5,565 nucleotides of DNA, from the NCBI GenBank assembly GCA_028281485.1, contig JANQJT010000098.1:1-5565 (forward strand). Reading direction: 5' to 3'. The DNA is from Phycisphaeraceae bacterium. GTDB taxonomy: Bacteria > Planctomycetota > Phycisphaerae > Phycisphaerales > Zrk34. Below are positions 1 through 5,069 of this stretch, piece after piece. The translations under genes and the position numbers were made by a program. Position 1 is the stretch's first letter. Each line of letters begins with the position of its first letter. The notes under the pieces were generated by a model that did not search any database, had not been told where the DNA came from, and was given only the letters and a program-made list of their open reading frames with translations.

Positions 1-2
1 GC

Positions 3-338
3 CTGCGCCTGGTCGCAACCGGATCAACCCTCGGCGTCTGCAACGACAGCTACTACGACCACCGCATCGGCCACGACAGCTACTGGCAACGCGAGCACCA
101 GCCGGGTCACACCGACCGCCTGGCGCTGTCGCTGCTGCGCCCGTACTTCGGCAGGCTCACCGCGGCGTCGCAGTTCTACCTCCTGCAGAGCGAAAATCAG
201 GAGCGGTGGTTCTCCGAACTCGACAAGCGCCCGATCCGTTTCGAGAGCGGTTCACGTGTCGGCCTGCTGCCGACGCTCACGCACAACCTCCAAACAATCC
301 GACAACGCCTGGCCAAGCTGATCTCCCGCGCCGCCTGA
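3..338 (+). CDS. C-terminal part of a GT2-like glycosyltransferase, paralogue of the next gene (5' end outside window)
   Basis: The open frame enters from the left edge (first full codon at base 3) and ends at TGA 336-338, giving about 111 residues with no start in view. No catalytic GT motif is in the visible part, so the call rests on homology to the downstream gene. Aligned from the shared LR..ATGST segment, the first 80 residues match the C-terminal part of gene 2 at 40 positions without a gap, by hand count. Shared boxes are ATGST, HDSYW followed by R (HNSYW in gene 2), LRPYF/LRPFF and ERWFSELDKRP/ERWFTELDRRP. Both proteins then have a variable linker and end in a similar tail (KLISRAA and KLVQRAA). 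The missing part is therefore probably a GT-A domain, perhaps also with an N-terminal methyltransferase as in gene 2; that is inference. The next start lies 14 bases after the stop, consistent with one operon. Confidence 0.8.
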   Translation: MRLVATGSTLGVCNDSYYDHRIGHDSYWQREHQPGHTDRLALSLLRPYFGRLTAASQFYLLQSENQERWFSELDKRPIRFESGSRVGLLPTLTHNLQTIRQRLAKLISRAA

Positions 339-352
339 CTCCGAGTGTCATC

Positions 353-1834
353 ATGCAGAAAGACGACGAACAACTCAACGAGCTGATCCGCAAGTACGAG
401 GGTGCCTGGCAGTCCGGCTACGCGGCGTTCCCGTCGATCCTCCACGAGCGCGGGCTGCGCCGCGGCGTCGAGGTCGGCGTCGCGTTCGGCGGGCACTCGG
501 GCGCGATCCTCGAGCGCGGCGGCGTCGACAAACTCTTCGGTATCGATCGCTACCGCCACCGCGGCGACTACGACGACCCGATGAACCTCAGCCAGAACCT
601 CTTCGACCGCCTGGCCCAGCGCGTCGTCGAGCGCATGGCACCTTTCGGCGAACGGTTCGAGCTGATCCGGGAAGACTCTTCCGACGCGGGCGAGCATTTC
701 ACCGACGGCTCGCTGGACTTTGTCTACCTCGACGCGGACCACAGCGAGCGGGGCGTCTGGCGCGACCTGTGCACCTGGGCGATCAAGGTGCGCCCCCACG
801 GGATCATCGCCGGCCACGACTACGGGCACGAAGACTTCCCAGGCGTGAAGCGTGCGGTCGATCGGTTCTTCCAACGCTTCGGCTGGCGTGTGCACGAAGC
901 GGGCCACGGCGTGTGGTGGGTCGAGCGCGAGCACCTGCCCATCAGCTTCTTCTCGCCCTGCTACAACTGCGCCGACTGGGTCAAAGAGACCGCCACGGCG
1001 ATCATCAACGGCAACCTCCAGCCCGGCGATGAGTACATCCTTGTTAATGATGGCTCGACGGATGACACGGCGATACAGCTCGCCGAGATCGCCGCGATGC
1101 ACCCGGCGGTGCGCGTCATCACGCACGACCGCAACGGCGGCGGCAGCGCCGCGCGCAACACCGCCGTCGCCGCGGCAAAGAACCCGCTGTGCTTCTGCGT
1201 GGATTCGGACAACATCATCCCGCCGAACGCCATCATCCCGCTACGAGACCACCTGATCCGCACGGGCACCGACACCGTCGGCTTCCAGACGCTCAAGTAC
1301 TTCACCGACGCCGGCGGGACCGAGCAGGTCACGCACGAGCTGTCCTACGACGCGGTGATTACCGACTTCGCCCGCAGCCTGCGCACGACCAAGGTACCCG
1401 GCGCAAGCGGCAACTACCTGTTCACCAAAGAGGCCTGGCAGCGCGCCGGCGGCTACCCCGAGGGCGCGGGCGCGCTCGACGCATGGGGCTTTGGCCTGCG
1501 CAAATGCGCAACCGGTTCGACGATGACTGTCTTGCCCGGCTCGTTCTACTACCACCGCCACGACCACAACTCTTACTGGGCCCGGCACGCCAAGCAAGGC
1601 ACGATCGACCGCAGCGCGCTGGAGGTGCTCCGGCCGTTCTTCGATCAGATCGACCCCGCCGACGTGCGTTACCTCAAGAGCTCGCGCGGGCGCGAACGCT
1701 GGTTCACCGAGTTGGACCGTCGGCCGATGCGCTTGAAGCAGGAGAAGCCAAAAGGCAGGGCCGCGACGAACGAACCGGTCATCAAGGCAGGCTTGACCGG
1801 CCTGTTTAAGAAGCTGGTCCAACGCGCTGCGTAG
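353..1834 (+). CDS. Bifunctional fusion: class I SAM methyltransferase + family 2 (GT-A) glycosyltransferase, 493 aa
   Basis: Two enzymes are joined in one chain. Residues about 1-193 form a class I SAM-dependent methyltransferase of the Methyltransf_24 kind: SAM-binding loop GVEVGVAFGGHSG (38-50), acidic residue in FGIDRY (62-67), FVYLDADHS (123-131) and IIAGHDYG (151-158). From residue 196 a GT-A fold family 2 glycosyltransferase begins: PISFFSPCYN (196-205), VNDGSTDDT (231-239), NGGGSAARN (261-269), the DxD metal/nucleotide-sugar motif in VDSDN (283-287) and GGYPEG (366-371). DAWGF (376-380) sits where many GT2 enzymes have an ED/WGxED acid. Residues about 382-493 are a C-terminal module shared with the upstream gene. 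No signal peptide or membrane segment is seen, so the enzyme is probably cytoplasmic, adding a sugar and methylating that sugar or a neighbour. The frame is open back to an ATG at 206, but that start would overlap the upstream gene by 133 bases and adds 49 unlike residues; ATG 353 is preferred despite only a weak GAG upstream. It ends in tandem TAGTAG, nine bases before the next start. Donor and acceptor cannot be read from sequence. Confidence 0.9.
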   Translation: MQKDDEQLNELIRKYEGAWQSGYAAFPSILHERGLRRGVEVGVAFGGHSGAILERGGVDKLFGIDRYRHRGDYDDPMNLSQNLFDRLAQRVVERMAPFGERFELIREDSSDAGEHFTDGSLDFVYLDADHSERGVWRDLCTWAIKVRPHGIIAGHDYGHEDFPGVKRAVDRFFQRFGWRVHEAGHGVWWVEREHLPISFFSPCYNCADWVKETATAIINGNLQPGDEYILVNDGSTDDTAIQLAEIAAMHPAVRVITHDRNGGGSAARNTAVAAAKNPLCFCVDSDNIIPPNAIIPLRDHLIRTGTDTVGFQTLKYFTDAGGTEQVTHELSYDAVITDFARSLRTTKVPGASGNYLFTKEAWQRAGGYPEGAGALDAWGFGLRKCATGSTMTVLPGSFYYHRHDHNSYWARHAKQGTIDRSALEVLRPFFDQIDPADVRYLKSSRGRERWFTELDRRPMRLKQEKPKGRAATNEPVIKAGLTGLFKKLVQRAA

Positions 1835-1843
1835 TAGCAAACA

Positions 1844-2431
1844 ATGAAGCTGAATCGTGACAACCCGATCCGCGTCCTGCTCGCCCGAGTGTTTGGCCCG
1901 TGCGGGGTGTTGCGTCGGCTGCCCCGGCTGATCACGCACGTCGAGAACACGCACGGCGTTGCGTTCACCGCGCAGCTCTACACGCCGGGTAACACACGCA
2001 TCGACCCGAGCGCACTGATCAACCACCGCGTGGTGATCCACAGCCCGGCTGCGATGGTTGAAATCGGCGCTCAGAGCCAGATCAACTTCAGTACCGTCAT
2101 CCTCGGCGGCAGCGGGGTCGCGATCGGTCAGCGTGTCATGATCGGTCCCAACTGCACGCTCGCCGCGGGCAACCACGACTACCGCCAGACCGACACGCCC
2201 CTGCGATTCGCCGACGCGGTCTCGGACGGGCCGATCGTGATCGAGGATGACGCCTGGCTCGGCGCCTCGGTCGTCGTGACCGACGGCGTCACGATCGGAC
2301 GCGGGGCAGTCATCGGCGCAGGCGCGGTCGTAACACATGACATCCCACAGATGGCGATCGCGGCGGGCGTCCCGGCGCGCGTCCTCGGCTACCGGGAGCA
2401 ACCGAACAACTCACCCAAGGAGGCGGCGTGA
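1844..2431 (+). CDS. Hexapeptide-repeat (left-handed beta-helix) O-acyltransferase, 195 aa
   Basis: This is a likely acetyl-CoA-dependent sugar O-acetyltransferase of the maltose/xenobiotic acetyltransferase type, acting in the cytoplasm on a sugar, nucleotide sugar or lipid-linked glycan. The evidence is the imperfect hexapeptide pattern from about residue 50 to 165: IDPSALI, VEIGAQS, VAIGQRVMIG, IVIEDDAWLGASVVV, VTIGRGAVIGAGAVV. The AAGNHDY segment (107-113) holds the probable catalytic His111 on the loop that leaves the helix. The family's usual C-terminal signature follows, with AIAAGVPARVLGYR at 171-184. The first 45 residues are basic and probably form helices packing against the beta-helix; no signal peptide or membrane segment is evident. 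The length is normal for the family. The start ATG has no convincing Shine-Dalgarno sequence and sits nine bases after the previous stop, so re-initiation or coupling is likely. The stop TGA shares its A with the next gene's ATG. The family call is firm; the acyl group and acceptor are inferred. Confidence 0.92.
   Translation: MKLNRDNPIRVLLARVFGPCGVLRRLPRLITHVENTHGVAFTAQLYTPGNTRIDPSALINHRVVIHSPAAMVEIGAQSQINFSTVILGGSGVAIGQRVMIGPNCTLAAGNHDYRQTDTPLRFADAVSDGPIVIEDDAWLGASVVVTDGVTIGRGAVIGAGAVVTHDIPQMAIAAGVPARVLGYREQPNNSPKEAA
2417..2423 (+). promoter_or_regulatory. Strong Shine-Dalgarno (AAGGAGG) for the FkbM methyltransferase
   Basis: AAGGAGG lies inside the last codons of the acyltransferase gene, seven bases before ATG 2431. 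The frame also offers GTG at 2428, but that leaves only four bases of spacing, so the ATG that overlaps the upstream TGA (TGATG) is preferred. Overlap plus a strong site suggests the two proteins are made in coupled amounts. Confidence 0.85.
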
Positions 2432-3198
2432 TGGGCTGGCTCCGCCGCAGCGTCAACGCGAACAAGCCGCTGCGCAGCTACGCGCAGGCCGGTGAGGACA
2501 TCCTTGCGCACACCGTGCTCTGCAAACACTTGCGGATCGATCGGCCGAGCTACGTCGATGTCGGCGCGCACGACCCGGTGCGATTGAGCAACACGTACCT
2601 GCTGTACACGCTCGGTTGCCGTGGCCTCTTAATCGAGCCGGACCCGGACGGGGTTAAGAAGCTAAGCCGCAAGCGGCGCGGTGACACCGTGCTCGCCGCG
2701 GGAATCAGCGTGGACGGCTCTCGCTCGGCCGAGTTCTACCGGCTGAGCCAGCCGACACTGAACACCTTCTCGCTTCAGGTCGCGGAAGACGCGTGCAAGC
2801 AGGGGCCCTACCGCATCGTCGAGTGTTTAGATGTCCCGACATTGCCGATCGACGTGGCGATCCAGAATCACCTGCGGCATCGGCCGAACTTCGTTTCGAT
2901 CGACGCGGAGGGGCTGGACCTCGCGATCCTGAACACCTACGACTTCGACCGTCATGCGCCAGAACTGATCTGTATCGAGTCGGCCGAGTTTAGCGAAGAC
3001 AACCTCGGCCGGCCGCGACAGGACATCTTCGGGTTGATGGAATCAATCGGTTACTTCCTCTACGCGAGCACCTACGTCAACGGCCTTTTCATCAGCCGTA
3101 AGGCCTGGCGCGACCGCGTGGGTGAGCCGCCGCGCCAGACGCTTGCGCCGGCAACAAGATCGAGCACGACGCAACCCCGGCAGGCCGAAGCGGCTTGA
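2431..3198 (+). CDS. FkbM-family SAM-dependent methyltransferase, 255 aa
   Basis: A methyltransferase of the FkbM (Methyltransf_21) family, whose members commonly O-methylate hydroxyls of sugars or polyketides. Visible marks, counted from ATG 2431: YAQAGEDILAH at 17-27 (the family's typical S/Y-Q-x-GED opening), the SAM-binding motif YVDVGAHDP at 41-49, LLIEPDPD at 66-73 with the acidic residue expected to hold the SAM ribose, TLNTFS at 109-114, and the late motif FVSIDAEGLDLAILNTYDF at 154-172. The catalytic core ends at about residue 225. The last 30 residues (GEPPRQ to QAEAA) are rich in Pro, Thr, Ser, Gln and Arg and look disordered; this tail is unlike the rest of the protein. No signal peptide or membrane segment is seen. 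The gene overlaps the acyltransferase by one base and is followed two bases later by another methyltransferase, so it probably methylates the same glycan. The exact hydroxyl cannot be told. Confidence 0.92.
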   Translation: MGWLRRSVNANKPLRSYAQAGEDILAHTVLCKHLRIDRPSYVDVGAHDPVRLSNTYLLYTLGCRGLLIEPDPDGVKKLSRKRRGDTVLAAGISVDGSRSAEFYRLSQPTLNTFSLQVAEDACKQGPYRIVECLDVPTLPIDVAIQNHLRHRPNFVSIDAEGLDLAILNTYDFDRHAPELICIESAEFSEDNLGRPRQDIFGLMESIGYFLYASTYVNGLFISRKAWRDRVGEPPRQTLAPATRSSTTQPRQAEAA

Positions 3199-3200
3199 CA

Positions 3201-3929
3201 ATGACCATGAACACGATCGGCACCACCAACGAACAGACACGGCACGGCTGGGTGCGAGCGCAGCTGCGAGCCCTGCCCACCGGCGCGCGCCTGCTGGACG
3301 CGGGCGCGGGCATGCAGCCATACCGCGACGCATGCGCACACCTCGACTATGTCGCGCAGGACTTCGCCGAGTATGACGGCCAGGGCGACGGTAGAGGCGG
3401 GCAGATCAAGGCCTGGCACAACCACGGCCTGGACCTGGTCAGCGACATCACCGCGATCCCCACGCCGGACGCGAGCTTCGACGCGGTCCTCTGCACCGAG
3501 GTTATCGAGCACGTGCCCGACCCGATCGCGGCACTCCGTGAACTCACGCGCCTGCTCAAGCCCGGCGGCAGACTGATCCTCACCGCCCCGTTCGTCAGCA
3601 ACACGCACTTCTCGCCCTACCACTTCTGCACCGGGTTCAACCGCTACTTCTACGAGAAGCACCTCGGCGAGCTGGGTATGTCGATCACGACAATCGACGC
3701 GAACGGCAGCTACTTTGAATCGATCGCGCAGGAAACCCGGCGGATCCCGCAGATGGCGGCAAAGTACGCCGGGAAGAAGCCGGGCTGGCTGACGATGCTA
3801 AGCAGCAAGCTGCTGCTGCGCGGGCTGGCGAAGCTGCAGAAGCAGGACACCGGATCAGACGAGTACCTCGCCTTCGGCCTGCACGTCACCGCGGAGAAAC
3901 AGGCCGCCAGCGCATCCGCCGCGGCGTAA
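3201..3929 (+). CDS. Class I SAM-dependent methyltransferase (Methyltransf_11/UbiE-like), 242 aa
   Basis: A small soluble Rossmann-fold methyltransferase. Counted from ATG 3201: motif I LLDAGAGMQPY (31-41), acidic VAQDF (51-55), the SDITAIPTPDASFDAVLCTE stretch (81-100) that ends in motif II, IEHVPDP (102-108), and motif III LLKPGGRLILTAPF (118-131). HFSPYHFCTGF (136-146) follows, as in methyltransferases found in polysaccharide clusters. The C-terminal 70 residues carry a short hydrophobic Leu-rich stretch (about 199-211) that could pack against the fold but is too short and interrupted to call a membrane anchor. The end is Ala/Ser-rich. Start choice: TTG 3195 and ATG 3207 are also in frame; ATG 3201 fits best, two bases after the FkbM stop, though its only upstream purine run (GAAG at 3187-3190) is weak. 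Two neighbouring methyltransferases of different families imply at least two distinct methylation sites on the product. Substrate unknown; an O-methylation of a sugar is the likeliest role from context. Confidence 0.9.
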   Translation: MTMNTIGTTNEQTRHGWVRAQLRALPTGARLLDAGAGMQPYRDACAHLDYVAQDFAEYDGQGDGRGGQIKAWHNHGLDLVSDITAIPTPDASFDAVLCTEVIEHVPDPIAALRELTRLLKPGGRLILTAPFVSNTHFSPYHFCTGFNRYFYEKHLGELGMSITTIDANGSYFESIAQETRRIPQMAAKYAGKKPGWLTMLSSKLLLRGLAKLQKQDTGSDEYLAFGLHVTAEKQAASASAAA

Positions 3930-3944
3930 GTAACGAAGAACACC

Positions 3945-5057
3945 ATGCGCATCCTCTACGCTGCCCAACAATACGACTACGGCCAGAAGTCCCGCGGGCT
4001 CAGCTTTGAGCACTACAACTTCTATCAGTCTTTGTGCGCGATGGGGTGCGAGGTCGACTACTTCGACTACCCGACGCTCGTTGACGAGATCGGCCGATCC
4101 GCAACCAACCGCCGGCTCACCGAGATCGTGCGGCGCGACAAGCCGGATGTTCTCTTCGGCGTTGTCCGCCGCGACCTGATCGACAAGCGCGTCATTCGGT
4201 GGATCTCGGACAGCACTGATACCGTCACGATCAACTGGTTCTGCGACGACCACTGGCAGTTCGACAGCCACGCCCGCGGGTGGACGCCCTGTTTCAATCA
4301 GGCCGTCACGACCTCACAGAACGCCCTGGAGCGGTACCGCCGTAACGGCCTGATGAACGTGATCAAGAGCCAGTGGGGCGCGAATCACCACACGTATAAA
4401 CCGACACCGGGCGATCCCGAATACGACGTCACCTTCGTCGGCCAGCCCTACGGCGTCCGGAAGCAAGCGATCGAAGCGCTGCAGCGCGCCGGCATACGTG
4501 TCAATGCCTGGGGCAACGGCTGGCCGAGCGGCAAGCTTGATCAGGCCGAGATGATGCGCGTCTTCGGCACAAGCCGGATCAACCTGAACTTCGCCGATGC
4601 GTCCAGCAGTACCCGCACGCGCGCCGAAGCCATCGCTTCCAGCCACACCGTCCAGTCGCTGCGCGACAAGCCCGGCCTCTGGCGGGTGTGGGGCGCGGCA
4701 CAGCGCATCGCCCGCCGAAGCAAGCAGCGCGCCGAACGCAGCGCCCCGCTGCCACCGCGCCAGATCAAGGGCCGCGTCTTCGAAGTGCCGGCCTGCGGCG
4801 GGTTCCTGCTGACCCAGCCCGCGGAAGACCTGCACACGTACCTTGAGCCTGGCGTGGACTGCGCGACGTTTGAATCCGTGGATGACCTGCTTGATCAGGT
4901 GCAGTTTTACTTATCGAACGAAGCCGAACGCCGCGCCGTGGCCCAGCGCGGCTACGATCGCACGCTAGCAGAGCACACCTATGCCGCCCGCTTCGGGGCG
5001 ATTTTCGAGCAGGCCGGCGTTTCGGCTCTTCTTGTTCCTCAACGGCTTGCCGCGTAA
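3945..5057 (+). CDS. CgeB-like GT-B glycosyltransferase, 370 aa
   Basis: A glycosyltransferase of the CgeB / Glyco_trans_1_2 type (GT-B fold, related to GT4). The N-terminal Rossmann half opens with MRILYAAQQYDYGQKSRG and FEHYNFYQSL (residues 1-30), then CEVDYFDYP (35-43) and KPDVLFGVV (66-74). TINWFCDDHWQFD (95-107) and VTTSQNALERY (121-131) are the segments that in this family link the two halves. The C-terminal half begins at YDVTFVGQPYGVRK (160-173), continues through WGNGW (189-193) and INLNFADAS (212-220), and reaches the diagnostic nucleotide-sugar region IKGRVFEVPACGGFLLT (274-290) with E280. DLHTYLEPG and TFESVDDLLDQV (295-319) complete the family pattern. Between INLNFADAS and KGRVFE lie about 50 residues rich in Arg, Lys, Ala and Ser with little resemblance to the core. 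No signal peptide or membrane segment. The gene starts 15 bases after the previous stop with a modest GAAGAA upstream. Donor and acceptor unknown. CgeB was named from Bacillus spore-coat glycosylation; here the context is general glycan assembly. Confidence 0.88.
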   Translation: MRILYAAQQYDYGQKSRGLSFEHYNFYQSLCAMGCEVDYFDYPTLVDEIGRSATNRRLTEIVRRDKPDVLFGVVRRDLIDKRVIRWISDSTDTVTINWFCDDHWQFDSHARGWTPCFNQAVTTSQNALERYRRNGLMNVIKSQWGANHHTYKPTPGDPEYDVTFVGQPYGVRKQAIEALQRAGIRVNAWGNGWPSGKLDQAEMMRVFGTSRINLNFADASSSTRTRAEAIASSHTVQSLRDKPGLWRVWGAAQRIARRSKQRAERSAPLPPRQIKGRVFEVPACGGFLLTQPAEDLHTYLEPGVDCATFESVDDLLDQVQFYLSNEAERRAVAQRGYDRTLAEHTYAARFGAIFEQAGVSALLVPQRLAA

Positions 5058-5062
5058 AGGAG
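5056..5062 (+). promoter_or_regulatory. Strong Shine-Dalgarno (AAAGGAG) for the last gene
   Basis: AAAGGAG overlaps the stop codon of the CgeB-like gene and sits seven bases before ATG 5070. It fixes that start and is, with the site at 2417-2423, one of only two strong ribosome binding sites in the window. Confidence 0.85.
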
Positions 5063-5069
5063 TCCGACC

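Noticed and set aside
206..352. In-frame ATG at 206 extending the fusion protein by 49 residues
   Set aside because: It would overlap the upstream gene's coding end by 133 bases, and the extra residues (Arg/Pro-rich) look like an out-of-frame reading of that gene. The methyltransferase domain begins naturally after ATG 353.
197..1126. Minus-strand open frame (309 codons) opposite genes 1 and 2
   Set aside because: Low-complexity Val/Ala/Asp/Arg composition and no domain motif; it is a shadow of the methyltransferase-GT2 gene.
1835..1843. Possible terminator or promoter between genes, including the tandem TAGTAG at 1832-1837 and TAAGTAA at 3927-3933
   Set aside because: The gaps are 15 bases or less, with no hairpin plus T-run and no recognisable -35/-10 pair. 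The doubled stops may just be chance.
1241..2401. Long minus-strand open frame (386 codons) opposite genes 2 and 3
   Set aside because: Its product is rich in Arg, Ala, Val and Asp with no recognisable motif, and it spans two well-supported + strand genes. Long antisense frames are expected in GC-rich coding DNA.
3797..3835. Possible membrane anchor in the Leu-rich segment of the Methyltransf_11-type protein
   Set aside because: It is short and broken by Ser, Lys and Arg, so it is more like an amphipathic or buried helix than a transmembrane segment.
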